64,000 bases of DNA, from the NCBI RefSeq assembly GCF_025398035.1, contig NZ_CP104558.1, positions 744,001 through 808,000 of the forward strand. The letters are read 5' to 3'. This stretch comes from Rossellomorea vietnamensis. Lineage in GTDB: Bacteria; Bacillota; Bacilli; Bacillales; Bacillaceae_B. Every line of letters begins with the position of its first letter. The first letter of the stretch is position 1. The notes beneath the pieces are model-generated. The model saw only the letters and a list, made by a program, of their open reading frames with translations. It searched no databases and was not told the origin of the DNA. The translations under genes were made by a program, and so were the position numbers. Shown here piece after piece: positions 27,397-36,429 of the stretch.

Positions 27397-27451
27397 TGAA
27401 AACATCCTTTACTTAACTCACTCTGTTTTTATTCTTGGTGGATCCATCCAT

Positions 27452-28531
27452 TTATTTTACCAATCGTAAAATGATGGCTGAAACAATGATTTGTACCATG
27501 AAGAGGATGACCGTCAATGGAAAAAATAGATGAAACAAAAACATATAAAAATCATATGTATCAAGCCTGAACAGTGCCAGTCCGAAAAAGACGATAAAGA
27601 TCGGTATCAATACCTTTAAAGAGATCCGATGTTGATTCTTCTTTTTCATAAGGAGTGCACCTAAAAGGAACATAAACAGACTGATTCTGATCAATGCCCC
27701 ACTCAACCACTGATAGAGGGCAAAGAAATCCAGGTGGGTGATGAATTCCCCTATGGAAAGAATCCTCCATTGCTCATACGCAGGGTATCTCAAGTTCGCT
27801 GATTCTACTGGCCCGAATTCCATAATGGATGCTGTAAGGGGACCGAACATCAGGCCCATAAAGATCAAGCCAATAACGATTAAATGATGCAACTTTATTT
27901 TCCCTTCACTATATGGTTGTATTAAGACGATCAAATATAGCTCGAGCAGCCCGCTCAATACATAGATCATTCCTTTTATGATCGGCTCATATCCATTGCT
28001 CATAATTGGAAACAATAAGCTTGGATCCTTTAAATTCGTATTGGTAATCGCTATGAAAAACCCGAAGATCATAACAAGGGGTAACAGTATCCCACTGGCG
28101 ATCGCCATGTGTTTAATCCCGGCCCATGTAATCAGGAAGCAAATGATAAAAATACCTCCCCAGACAATGAAAGAAGGCACATCCGCCAGAAAATAAGCAC
28201 TTAGCCATAGTATTAAATCAACAAAGGTTATGTATGCACTTGAAAGTAAAAATAAGCCGATCGGTAGAGAAAACAATAAGACGGCCCATCTCGGCCATTT
28301 CTGTTGAAGCAAGTGAAAGAAGCCTTCCTTAGGGGAGTGCTTGATGATGTAAAAGATCAGAAATGTCATGAGGATGAGTATGGGATAGGCAGCAAGGATA
28401 CTGATCCACCCATCCCGTCCGGCCGCCTGAAAGATACTCGGGATCAACATGACATGATTTAGTAAGCCTGTTGAGAGGATCAACAGCAATAGTAACTGTC
28501 TCGGGATTAAGATTTTACGAATACTTTTCAT
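27452..28531 (-). CDS. Spore germination receptor subunit B (GerB-type permease)
   Basis: 359 residues, about ten membrane helices, an amino-acid permease-like (APC superfamily) germination protein. Family features: the N-terminus PRQLLLLLILSTGLLNHVMLIPSIFQAAGRDGWIS and the YILSGLLELYLIVLIQPY-like segment. Known role: nutrient-binding subunit of the receptor. GGAGAG lies 5 nt before the ATG. It is first of three genes, with the A subunit 55 nt downstream, a different order from the A-B-C of gerA. Confidence 0.92.
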   Translation of the reverse strand: MKSIRKILIPRQLLLLLILSTGLLNHVMLIPSIFQAAGRDGWISILAAYPILILMTFLIFYIIKHSPKEGFFHLLQQKWPRWAVLLFSLPIGLFLLSSAYITFVDLILWLSAYFLADVPSFIVWGGIFIICFLITWAGIKHMAIASGILLPLVMIFGFFIAITNTNLKDPSLLFPIMSNGYEPIIKGMIYVLSGLLELYLIVLIQPYSEGKIKLHHLIVIGLIFMGLMFGPLTASIMEFGPVESANLRYPAYEQWRILSIGEFITHLDFFALYQWLSGALIRISLFMFLLGALLMKKKNQHRISLKVLIPIFIVFFGLALFRLDTYDFYMFLFHLFFPLTVILFMVQIIVSAIILRLVK

Positions 28532-28627
28532 TTGAACTCTCCACTTGATTAGTCGTTATCCTCTATTTATGTCCCAGTCAACGTGTTTAAAAACATCGAA
28601 GAGGGACAGGCTACTCTAATTTCATAT

Positions 28628-28662
28628 AAAAAAGGTCAAGGATGATGATCCTTGACCTTTTT
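28628..28662 (-). terminator. Terminator of sbcDC
   Basis: Arms AAAAAGGTCAAGGAT / ATCCTTGACCTTTTT with a minimal loop and T run, 12 nt after the sbcC stop. Confidence 0.85.
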
Positions 28663-28673
28663 CTTGGGCGGTC

Positions 28674-31600
28674 CTACGCTAAAAACCGGAATTCCGTCCG
28701 GCTTCCATTCTGTGAGGAAATGACTTCCAGGCGTGCATCAATTCTCTCTTTCAGCTCTGGAACATGCGATATTAATCCTACTAATCGCCCGCTGCTTTGA
28801 ATATCCATTAATGCTTCGATTGCCTGATCAAGTGATTCCGGATCGAGTGTCCCGAACCCTTCATCGATGAACATCGTTTCCAGTGAAACTCCCCCTGCAT
28901 ATTGCTGAACCACATCAGCAAGTCCGAGTGCTAAAGCCAGGGAGGCCTTGAAGCTTTCCCCTCCTGATAAGGTTTTGACATGTCGCTCCTGCCCTGTATA
29001 TTGGTCAAAGACCAGAAGTTCCAAACCGCTCTGAACATTCCCCTTGCTTCGGTCCGTTTTCCGGATCAACTGATATCGGCCTGAAGTCATCTTGATTAAT
29101 CTCTCATTCGCTACTCCAAGGATGTCTTCAAGGAATGATGCCAGAACATACCTTTCAAATGTGATCCGGTTGGCATTCTGACCCCTGGCAACTTCAGCTA
29201 AATGTCCGACCGTTTGATATCTTGATTCTAAATCCCTGATTCCTTCATTTATGGCTGTCACCCTGGTGAGGATGAGCTCATTTTCCTTTCTGTTTGTCAT
29301 GACCCTGTTCAAATGACTATTTACCTCTTTCAATTCATCTGTAACCTTGATGATGTCTTCTTCGATCCTTTGAAGGTCAGGCCGCTGTTTATCCTTTAAG
29401 ATTCCTTCAATATCGGATAGACGGTCAGTGACTGAGCGAAGCTCCTCCCCGTACTTCTTCACTTTTTCCTGAAGAGCCGTGACTTCCGCTTCTGACTTTT
29501 TCGCTTCCAGAAAGGCTTTATAGTGGGAGAAGCCCTGTTCTGTGAGTAGCTTAAGGAATGCATCTCGTTCGGCTTTCATCTCCATATTCACATTCTCTAT
29601 GTGGATCTCTTTATCTCTGACTTGAGAATCCTTTACACTATTTTGGTTCAACAGCTCATAGTACTGTTTCTGAGAATGTTCAAAGGATGTCTTTAATTCT
29701 TTCAATCTTTGTTTCTCTTTTTCTAACACTTGTTCAAATTGAGCTTTTGTCCTGAGATCGAGGGGGATGGATTCCTTCACCTTTTCCAGGGTCGTATTTT
29801 TGGTGTGAAAGAGCGTATTGAGTTCTTGAAGCATGTCTTGATTCTTCTCTCTTGCCCCTTCAAGTTCTTCAAGTTTCTCTCTGCCCTTTCTAATCTCTTC
29901 TGCCATGACTTTTACTTTTTCCACTTCTTTTTTCTTCGAAGCGATGTCCGTCTTCAATGATTCGATTTCTGTCATCAGCAGGGAACGGGTCTCCCCGATT
30001 TCAAACTGATTAAAGTCACGTTTCTTTTCACATATTTTCTTGTTGATATTTTCGACCTGCTCTTGAATGCCTTGGATTTTCGTTTCCTCCTGGGCAATGG
30101 CGAGGCTTAATTTTTTCTCTTCCGTTTCCAATTCCTGCAGCTTCCCTTTGGCCTCCTTAAGATCTTCCCCGGATGGAATAGAATCTGCCTCTACAGCAGG
30201 ATTTGGATGATGTTCCGAACCGCAGACCGGGCAGGGAGCATCATCTGCCAATCCTTTCGCGAGCAATGCCGCCTGAGCAGAATTCCACTTCCCCTCCAAA
30301 AATGTCAGGGTTTCAGACGCATCCTGAAGACGATCCTCAAGTTGACTATATCGGGTCTTTAATTGATCACGCTCCGTTTTGACACGCTGAAGATTTTGTT
30401 CCAATTGATTCATGTCATTTATCTGTTCCAGCAGGGAAAGTTTCTCTTGTACGTTTTTTTCAAGTTGAAAAACATTTTCCTGACCACTTTCTCCTTCTTT
30501 GACACGTATTTCCCGTTCCTTTATACCCTTTTGTAAAAATGAAATCTGCTCGTTTTGTTTGGTTACAATACCCTGCTGTTTTTCGTATCTTTCTTTCAAG
30601 TCACCCGTTTCGTTCATTAACGTATCCAACGAGTCTATATCTTTTTCCATATTTTCAAGTTGTGTCACTCTTTTTGAAGCTTGCTCCCTGAGAGGTTCAT
30701 TTTTTGTTTCTTCTTCAAAAATCTTTGTGGCTGTCAGTAGCTTTTCTGTGATTGTTTGTTTCTCTTCGGATAGTGTGGCTAATTGACTCTTCAGTTCATT
30801 GAGATTCCGATTAAGTTTGTGGCAATATTCATCTTGTTGAACCAAATGGGAAGCTCTCCTGGCCAATACAATCTCGTGATCGATCGATTCAATTTCAGGC
30901 TTCAATGCTAGAAGGGATTTTTTCTGATTCTTAAGTTTTTCCTGAAGATTGTATTGATCAACCAGACTTTTAGCCTCTGCGAGATCCTTCTGATACGCAT
31001 CCCTTTTCACCTGAACGTTCTCATATTGTTGTCTGAGCTTCTTCTCCTTCTTTTCCATTCCTTCAATATGAGGGGCTAGAAGGTGCAGAATGCGATGATC
31101 ATTTAACGGATTTTCCAATAAAAGAGATTGAAGTTCTTCATTTTCTTCAAAATGGATTCTTACTAATTCCCTTGTTCGTTCTTCTATGGAAGATTCAACA
31201 GACCTTTTCAATCCGTCAGCCTCGGATTTCAATTTTTCCTGGATCGTCTTGTATAGCTCCGTATGAAAGAGGCGTTGCAATATGAGTTCTTTATCTTTAC
31301 TATCCGATGTAAGGAGTTTCCGAAACTCCCCCTGTGGGATCATAAGAATCTGTCTGAATTGATTGGCATCGAGTTGGATCAATTCTTTGATCTTCTCATC
31401 CACCTCTCTCACGTTTGCCGCAAGAAGCTGTTCTTTCCCGTCTTCATCGTATACATATAATTCAGACCGGGCATTGATGGTAGTATAGCCCTCCCCCCTT
31501 GCTTTCTTTTTTTCCTGCTGGGGTGAACGCCAAATGCGATACGTTCTACCGCGTAAACTGAATAGAAGATCTACTTCTGTACTATCATCATGATTGGCAA

Positions 31601-31808
31601 ATTGGCTTCTTAATTCTGTCGGATTGCGGTCTTCCCCGCTGGCTTTTCCATAGATCGCGTAGGAAATCCCATCGAAAATCGTTGTCTTACCAGCCCCTGT
31701 TTTACCGGAAATCACGAACATGGTGCGGTTATCCAGCTCCCGGAAGTCGATGGTTTCTCTACCGGCATACGGTCCAAACGCCTGCATCACTAGTTTAAGT
31801 GGTTTCAT
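28674..31808 (-). CDS. sbcC: Exonuclease subunit SbcC (Rad50-like SMC ATPase)
   Basis: 1044 residues. The N-terminal ATPase half has Walker A GKTGAGKTTIFDG (about 35-47). Long heptad-rich coiled coils span roughly 180-480 and 560-860. The zinc hook CPVC lies near residues 524-527, at the apex. The C-terminal half carries signature LSGGESFKASLALALGLAD and Walker B MFIDEGFGTLD. Known role: with SbcD, ATP-dependent cleavage of DNA hairpins and blocked double-strand ends. It overlaps sbcD by 4 nt (ATGA). Length is normal for the family. Confidence 0.95.
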   Translation of the reverse strand: MKPLKLVMQAFGPYAGRETIDFRELDNRTMFVISGKTGAGKTTIFDGISYAIYGKASGEDRNPTELRSQFANHDDSTEVDLLFSLRGRTYRIWRSPQQEKKKARGEGYTTINARSELYVYDEDGKEQLLAANVREVDEKIKELIQLDANQFRQILMIPQGEFRKLLTSDSKDKELILQRLFHTELYKTIQEKLKSEADGLKRSVESSIEERTRELVRIHFEENEELQSLLLENPLNDHRILHLLAPHIEGMEKKEKKLRQQYENVQVKRDAYQKDLAEAKSLVDQYNLQEKLKNQKKSLLALKPEIESIDHEIVLARRASHLVQQDEYCHKLNRNLNELKSQLATLSEEKQTITEKLLTATKIFEEETKNEPLREQASKRVTQLENMEKDIDSLDTLMNETGDLKERYEKQQGIVTKQNEQISFLQKGIKEREIRVKEGESGQENVFQLEKNVQEKLSLLEQINDMNQLEQNLQRVKTERDQLKTRYSQLEDRLQDASETLTFLEGKWNSAQAALLAKGLADDAPCPVCGSEHHPNPAVEADSIPSGEDLKEAKGKLQELETEEKKLSLAIAQEETKIQGIQEQVENINKKICEKKRDFNQFEIGETRSLLMTEIESLKTDIASKKKEVEKVKVMAEEIRKGREKLEELEGAREKNQDMLQELNTLFHTKNTTLEKVKESIPLDLRTKAQFEQVLEKEKQRLKELKTSFEHSQKQYYELLNQNSVKDSQVRDKEIHIENVNMEMKAERDAFLKLLTEQGFSHYKAFLEAKKSEAEVTALQEKVKKYGEELRSVTDRLSDIEGILKDKQRPDLQRIEEDIIKVTDELKEVNSHLNRVMTNRKENELILTRVTAINEGIRDLESRYQTVGHLAEVARGQNANRITFERYVLASFLEDILGVANERLIKMTSGRYQLIRKTDRSKGNVQSGLELLVFDQYTGQERHVKTLSGGESFKASLALALGLADVVQQYAGGVSLETMFIDEGFGTLDPESLDQAIEALMDIQSSGRLVGLISHVPELKERIDARLEVISSQNGSRTEFRFLA

Positions 31809-32950
31809 GCATGATCAACCTCCCTTCTGGCGATATCAATCACATTCCGTACCACATTTTCCTTTTCACCGTTGAATTCACCTGTGGTCATGTCCTTGTA
31901 AAATTCTTTAAATAAGTCCAGTTCGGACCGTTTTTTATCCTCTAAAATTTGGAACGAGTTCTTCTTTTTAGCATCGGTCAAATCCCTTTTTCGCTCAAGA
32001 TGAAGCACGTTTGGGTAGACTTGTCTCAGTTGATTGATGGGATCGATTAATGTCCCTTCATCATGAAGGGTAATCTTTAGATAGTCATTCACCTTCTGAG
32101 ACTGATAGAAAGCGGGATCGAGTAACTCTTCCATATGCCCATGCAGTTCCCTCATATCCTGTTTAGGCTGTAACACCTTTTCCCGGCATTCAAAGGTCCC
32201 ATCTTCCCCCATTTCTACAATAGTGACAGATTTCCTCTGAGCAGCTTCTGAAAAAGAGTATTTCAACAGTGAACCTGAATACCTGATGCTTTTATGCCTA
32301 ATCGCGTCTGGACTATGAAGGTGACCCAGGGCGGTGTAATGGAATGGTTTGAATACGTCTGCCCCCACACAACCCGACCCCCCGACTGAAAGAGTCCGCT
32401 CAGAATCCGTCGTTTTTCCTCCCAGTACAAATGCATGTCCGACAAAAACATGTGGTTCATCCGGGTTCATGTGCTCTTCGATTCTATTGACGATGGCTTC
32501 CATTGCTGCATGATGACTATTGATCGAGTCATCATCAAGGACTTGTCTGACGGTACCAGGCTCAGCGTATGGAACGCAGTGAAAGTTCACCCCTTTTATA
32601 TGGATGGGTGTGAAATCAGCCGAGATCTTCCCCTTTAAATAAAATTGACTATGCTTGTACCATGAAGACCCAAATGACAGCCTCTCTGCACTATCATGGT
32701 TGCCTGAAACAGCTACAATCGGTGTGTCGAGCTCCACATTTATCCGGAATAATACTTCATCTAATAGCTCCACTGCTTCTGTAGGCGGCACAGATCGATC
32801 ATAGAGATCGCCTGCGATGACGACTGCATCGGGCTCTTCCTCTTTCACAAGTTCTATGAATTCCTCCAATATGTATCGTTGTTCTTCTGTCATATATATG
32901 CCATGCACCAATTTACCCAGGTGCCAATCAGCGGTATGAATGAATTTCAC
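31805..32950 (-). CDS. sbcD: Exonuclease subunit SbcD (Mre11-like nuclease)
   Basis: 381 residues from GTG 32950, which has GGAGAGGAG upstream; an ATG at 32974 lies before that site. Calcineurin-type phosphoesterase motifs occur in order: DWHLG (about 8-12), GDLYDR (about 48-53), GNHDS (about 86-90), GHAFVLGG and GHLHSPD, giving the two-metal site. Known role: nuclease subunit of the SbcCD complex. First gene of sbcD-sbcC; addAB, which neighbours it in B. subtilis, is not present here. Confidence 0.95.
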   Translation of the reverse strand: MKFIHTADWHLGKLVHGIYMTEEQRYILEEFIELVKEEEPDAVVIAGDLYDRSVPPTEAVELLDEVLFRINVELDTPIVAVSGNHDSAERLSFGSSWYKHSQFYLKGKISADFTPIHIKGVNFHCVPYAEPGTVRQVLDDDSINSHHAAMEAIVNRIEEHMNPDEPHVFVGHAFVLGGKTTDSERTLSVGGSGCVGADVFKPFHYTALGHLHSPDAIRHKSIRYSGSLLKYSFSEAAQRKSVTIVEMGEDGTFECREKVLQPKQDMRELHGHMEELLDPAFYQSQKVNDYLKITLHDEGTLIDPINQLRQVYPNVLHLERKRDLTDAKKKNSFQILEDKKRSELDLFKEFYKDMTTGEFNGEKENVVRNVIDIARREVDHA

Positions 32951-33068
32951 TACTATTTTCTCCTCTCCGGACATGCTGGTTTCTATCTGAATTATATCAA
33001 ACTCACAGGGTCACAGTGTAAGGAAAACATGGAAAGTGGCGCGTAGCTATCCTTTTCACAATCTTCAT

Positions 33069-33098
33069 AAAAAATAGGACCACCAGTAGCGGTCCCAT
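33069..33098 (-). terminator. Terminator after yvrJ-like gene
   Basis: Arms GGGACC / GGTCC around a GCTACTGGT loop, with TATTTTTT on the minus strand. Confidence 0.65.
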
Positions 33099-33103
33099 TC
33101 CCA

Positions 33104-33241
33104 TTATTCTTTGAGTTGCCGAGGTAGCGTTTGAATTGAAGTGATGACAGCATCAAGCTTTGTCTCGATTCGATAAAGAAGATACATCGTGACCACAATC
33201 GGAAACCCTACTTCAGACACAAAGGAAATAATCGACTCCAT
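33104..33241 (-). CDS. YvrJ-family small membrane protein
   Basis: 45 residues from ATG 33241, preceded by GGAGGGAGAG. Sequence pattern: MESIISFVSEVGFPIVVTM, then YLLYRIETKLDAV and a short tail ending TLPRQLKE. One membrane helix is followed by an amphipathic RIETKLD helix. This is the layout of the YvrJ family (single TM, conserved GFP and YLL.R.E.KLD). Function unknown. Resembles phage holin-like or BhlA-type small proteins but no lysis gene is near. Confidence 0.8.
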   Translation of the reverse strand: MESIISFVSEVGFPIVVTMYLLYRIETKLDAVITSIQTLPRQLKE

Positions 33242-33300
33242 TCTCTCCCTCCTCTCTTCCTCTATATAGGAAGTCGGAGAGAAAAGGGGTACCTATACAG

Positions 33301-33336
33301 AAAAAAGCGCATCCTGGACAAATCGGATTCGCTTTT
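33301..33336 (-). terminator. Terminator after lipoprotein gene
   Basis: Arms AAAAGCGAATCC / GGATGCGCTTTTTT with one mismatch and a good T run on the minus strand. Confidence 0.75.
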
Positions 33337-33377
33337 CACAACAATAGATGGTCGCAATAGACCTATATACTTAAGTA

Positions 33378-33902
33378 TTAACCGTTTAAATCACTGATCA
33401 GGCTTGAACTTACCAGGCCAGCTTCATCTAACACTTTTTTGATTTGGTTTTCTGCTTCGTTCAATTTTTCATCTGCTGCAGTGAAATCTGCTTCGCCATC
33501 TTTAGCCAGTTCATCAGCTTTCATATTATATGATTCTGCCAGTGTGGATTGGAAAGATTCAACTGCATCCTTTTGGTCTCCAAGACCATCGGGGATCTCC
33601 ATTCCTTCTACTGCTTCTGCAGATGCTTTCGCTGATGCTTGAGCAGATTCTTTCAATGCTGCCAGTTCGTCCCCGGCTGGAGGCTCTTCACCTGCCATCG
33701 CTTCTTCATAACCATTTAAATCAATATCAACCCCGTTAACGGTCGTTGTTAAATTCAAGTAATAATCCATTAATTCCCCAGCGGTATCCGTGTTTTCTTC
33801 AGCCTTTGATGCCTCATCCTTCTTCTCCTTATCTGAACCGGAATCAGAACATCCTGCAAGTGCCAATGATAAACCAAGACCTAATACCCATACTTTTTTC
33901 AT
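33378..33902 (-). CDS. Hypothetical lipoprotein
   Basis: 174 residues. The signal peptide is MKKVWVLGLGLSLALAGC, with lipid Cys at 18. An acidic, low-complexity linker DSGSDKEKKDEASKAEEN follows. The mature part is Ala/Glu-rich and helical (LKESAQASAKASAEAVEG; AADEKLNEAENQIKKVLDEAG). Outward-facing membrane lipoprotein of unknown function. GAGGGG precedes the ATG. The helical mature domain suggests a coiled-coil or four-helix bundle (inference). Confidence 0.75.
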   Translation of the reverse strand: MKKVWVLGLGLSLALAGCSDSGSDKEKKDEASKAEENTDTAGELMDYYLNLTTTVNGVDIDLNGYEEAMAGEEPPAGDELAALKESAQASAKASAEAVEGMEIPDGLGDQKDAVESFQSTLAESYNMKADELAKDGEADFTAADEKLNEAENQIKKVLDEAGLVSSSLISDLNG

Positions 33903-34149
33903 GTTTGTTTCCCCTCTCTGTCTATATCTATAAGTTCAAGTACAATAAGCAATTCCAACAGGAAACGCTTACTTCGTCTATAATAAGCCGGCAAAAAGTA
34001 TCTTATCACGGAGATAAACCAATGGTAAAGAAATATTTGCAGATTTCTCCAAAGTTTAAATCTTGTAAATATTTCAAATAAACAGCATTCATCCGGTTCC
34101 AAGACTCTTCCTTTACTAGGTCATTAGTACGAATGCATTTTTCAAACAT
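33903..34149. other. Intergenic region, nothing recognised
   Basis: About 250 AT-rich bases between the divergent lipoprotein gene and the selC promoter. I see no clear open reading frame, hairpin or known motif; it should hold the lipoprotein promoter. Confidence 0.4.
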
Positions 34150-34178
34150 TTGAACAAGTTTAGTTCCCGTGGTATAAC
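34150..34178 (+). promoter_or_regulatory. Promoter of selC
   Basis: -35 TTGAAC (34150-34155), 17-bp spacer, -10 TATAAC (34173-34178). The predicted start near 34185 leaves a leader of about 12 nt before the tRNA. Confidence 0.75.
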
Positions 34179-34197
34179 TTATATATACTTACTTTAC

Positions 34198-34293
34198 GGG
34201 GCTGATTGTTGAGCTGGTGCTTGCCCAAGTCTTCAAAACTTTCGGGAGGCGCGTGCCGTCTCCGCTGGGTTCGATTCCCAGGCAGTCCCGCCA
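34198..34293 (+). tRNA. selC: Selenocysteine tRNA (anticodon TCA)
   Basis: 96 nt including encoded CCA. The anticodon loop is CTTCAAA, anticodon TCA, which reads UGA. The T arm is CTGGG-TTCGATT-CCCAG, and exactly eight acceptor bases (GCAGTCCC) then G73 and CCA follow it, the 8+5 architecture of bacterial tRNA-Sec. The long variable arm pairs GGAGGC with GTCTCC. The D arm has TGAGC / GCTTG around a TGGT loop. Oddities: the eighth acceptor pair is A-G, and the anticodon stem has four clear pairs then a C-U mismatch. Its own promoter lies upstream. Partner of selB in this window. Confidence 0.92.
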
Positions 34294-34320
34294 TTTAGAA
34301 GAATACATCCGTAAACATAT

Positions 34321-34356
34321 AAAAGAACCCTTACGTTAGCCATAAGGGTTCTTTTT
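34321..34356. terminator. Bidirectional terminator between selC and the kinase gene
   Basis: Perfect arms AAAGAACCCTTA / TAAGGGTTCTTT with A and T runs on the two sides. Confidence 0.85.
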
Positions 34357-34358
34357 CT

Positions 34359-35681
34359 CTATCTCTGGAGCACTTCCCGTTTCTTCCTCTCGGACGACTG
34401 AACGCCGTCAAACATAATATGAAATGTTGTGCCCTCTCCCTGTTCACTTTGCACCCGGATATCCGCACCATGGTCGCGAAGGATCCGAAGGCATATCGTA
34501 AGGCCGAGACCTGTTCCTTTTGTTTTTGTTGTGAAGAATGGCTCTCCCAGTTTATCAAGGGTTTCCTTCTTCATCCCTACCCCCTCATCCTTAAACATCA
34601 ATTGCACCTTATTATGGGAATTGAAATCTGCATGAATGGTGATTGTCCCTCCATGAGGCATCGCTTCTATCGCATTTTTTATTAAGTTAATAAAAACCTG
34701 CTTTAATTGATTTTCATCGCCGCGGATATACAGCTCTCTCTCATGAAACTCCGTTTGGATTTCGATATTATATAAGATGGCATTCGTATTCAGTAATTTC
34801 GAGACATGATCCAGTGTTTCGATGATATTAATTCGTTTATACGTAACGGATTGCGGTTTAGCAAGGATCAACAACTCGCTCAGTACAAGTTCGATCCGCT
34901 TGATTTCAGAAAAGACAATCCCTAAGTATTCCTTCGTTTTCTCATCGGCTTCATCTCTTAAAAGTTGTAGAAATCCATTGATTGAAGTCAAAGGGTTGCG
35001 GACTTCATGAGCAATCCCTGCTGCTAATTGACCGGCAACAGAAAGTTTTTGAGATTCAATAGCCAGGGTTTCATTCATTTCCATCAATTCTTCCTCGTTA
35101 TGTACTCTTTCGGTAATGTCTGAAATGGTCCCCACTGTACCCAGCAGCTCACCATTCCCATTATAGTTCAGCTTAATATTGACCTCTCCCCAACGAAACT
35201 GCCCGTCCCTTTTTTGATAGGGGATGTCCATCCTGGTTTTCTCCCTATGTAAACCGATGCTTTGCCTTACCAATCGGAGGATTTCATGACGTTCATGGAG
35301 GGAAATGAAATGGAGGGCATTCTTATGCAGACTTTCTTTGACCGTATATCCCGTAAATTCTTCCCAGGATTGATTGAGGAATTGAAATTCTCCCTTGGCA
35401 TTTGTGTGAAACACCACTTCATCAATACTTTGAAGGACGTGCTGCATTTCTTCATTCAGCAGCTTCACCCTTTCTTCACTCGTTCTGAGGGCTGCCAACG
35501 TCGTATGGCTGATATCATAACTTTTCCCCATATAATAGCTGATAAAAAGGATCAGTATAGTAAACACCATATCCACCTTTAAATCCACCGGATAATGTAG
35601 AACAAAGTAATATATGAAATCCCACGTTATGATTAATAATAGTCCAGTAAGTAACGATACGATCCTGCCGGTATACTTCAT
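34359..35681 (-). CDS. Orphan PAS-domain sensor histidine kinase (sporulation-kinase-like)
   Basis: 440 residues. Two membrane helices at the N-terminus (about 8-28 and 36-54) are followed by a PAS domain (about 80-195; SIDEVVFHTNAKGEFQFLNQ and a PAC segment GTVGTISDITERVHNEEEL). The HisKA H-box is GIAHEVRNPLTSINGFLQLL (His about 226). The HATPase has NLIKNAIEAM (N box), DEGVGM (G1) and GTGLGLTI (G2). No response regulator adjoins, as for KinA-KinE kinases that feed the Spo0F phosphorelay; the HEVRNPLTS box also fits that group. A role in sporulation is inferred. Confidence 0.87.
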   Translation of the reverse strand: MKYTGRIVSLLTGLLLIITWDFIYYFVLHYPVDLKVDMVFTILILFISYYMGKSYDISHTTLAALRTSEERVKLLNEEMQHVLQSIDEVVFHTNAKGEFQFLNQSWEEFTGYTVKESLHKNALHFISLHERHEILRLVRQSIGLHREKTRMDIPYQKRDGQFRWGEVNIKLNYNGNGELLGTVGTISDITERVHNEEELMEMNETLAIESQKLSVAGQLAAGIAHEVRNPLTSINGFLQLLRDEADEKTKEYLGIVFSEIKRIELVLSELLILAKPQSVTYKRINIIETLDHVSKLLNTNAILYNIEIQTEFHERELYIRGDENQLKQVFINLIKNAIEAMPHGGTITIHADFNSHNKVQLMFKDEGVGMKKETLDKLGEPFFTTKTKGTGLGLTICLRILRDHGADIRVQSEQGEGTTFHIMFDGVQSSERKKREVLQR

Positions 35682-35878
35682 CCTACTAGCCTCCTATTTG
35701 CACAAGCTTAAAAAACAATCGAAATAGAAAGAATTTTCACGATATTTGTTATTTATTAGTATATCATTTCTAATTAAGAACAGTATAGAGTTCTTTATAA
35801 AATCTGTGATATTCTTGTCACACACTGAGTCCTTGTCTATAATTGAATAGGATATGCTTTTAAACTGAGGTGAAAAAC

Positions 35879-36304
35879 ATGCTAGAAGGTTGGTTCTTAT
35901 ATTTCATCCTTTTTTGGGTCGTTTTTTTAGTGGCTTCGTTTGCGATCGGTGGATTCTTTATGTTCCGGAAATTCTTAAAGAGATTCCCTAAGGAAGATGG
36001 CAAATCTGACTTGGACTGGGAAGAACATTATGTGAAGGAAACCATCCATTTATGGGGTGAAGATGAAAAGAAAATGCTGAATGAGCTGGTTACTCCGGTT
36101 CCGGAATTATTCAGGGACGTGGCAAAACAGAAAATCGCCGGAAAGATCGGTGAATTGGCTTTAAAAGAAAGAGCTGCAGCCATAACGAAAGAATTAGTCA
36201 TCAGAGGATATATTTTGGCGACTCCAAAGCGAGATCATAAATTTTTGAGAAAAAAACTTGATGAAATGCAGATAGAAGTGACACCCTATGAGCATTTATT
36301 CTAA
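35879..36304 (+). CDS. yneK: YneK-like DUF2621 protein
   Basis: 141 residues from ATG 35879, six nt after GAGGTG; a GTG at 35870 lies inside that site. One N-terminal membrane helix (about 5-28) is followed by a soluble helical domain with HYVKETIHLWGEDEKKML, PELFRDVAKQKIAGKIGELAL and ending TPYEHLF. The layout matches the DUF2621 family that includes B. subtilis YneK. It lies near ccdC and yneI as in B. subtilis, which supports the symbol. Function unknown. Confidence 0.82.
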   Translation: MLEGWFLYFILFWVVFLVASFAIGGFFMFRKFLKRFPKEDGKSDLDWEEHYVKETIHLWGEDEKKMLNELVTPVPELFRDVAKQKIAGKIGELALKERAAAITKELVIRGYILATPKRDHKFLRKKLDEMQIEVTPYEHLF

Positions 36305-36324
36305 TAAAACAGGCAGGGAATAAA

Positions 36325-36429
36325 ATGGGATCGATACTTGTCATTCCAATTGTATTATATGTAATCTTTATTGTTGGGGCTGCTATTTTGTATGTGAAAT
36401 GGAAGAATGCAAAAAAAGGTAAACGTTAA
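36325..36429 (+). CDS. Possible 34-residue single-span membrane peptide
   Basis: ATG 36325 lies 20 nt after the yneK stop with a CAGGGA site. The peptide is one membrane helix (SILVIPIVLYVIFIVGAAIL) followed by a basic tail KWKNAKKGKR. Its last codons overlap the terminator hairpin. The hydrophobic helix plus positive-inside tail looks like a real short membrane protein, but length alone makes this tentative. Confidence 0.45.
   Translation: MGSILVIPIVLYVIFIVGAAILYVKWKNAKKGKR

Noticed and set aside
32992..33198. Minus-strand open frame of 68 codons starting inside the yvrJ-like gene
   Set aside because: It is out of frame with the well-supported 45-residue YvrJ gene and crosses that gene's terminator.
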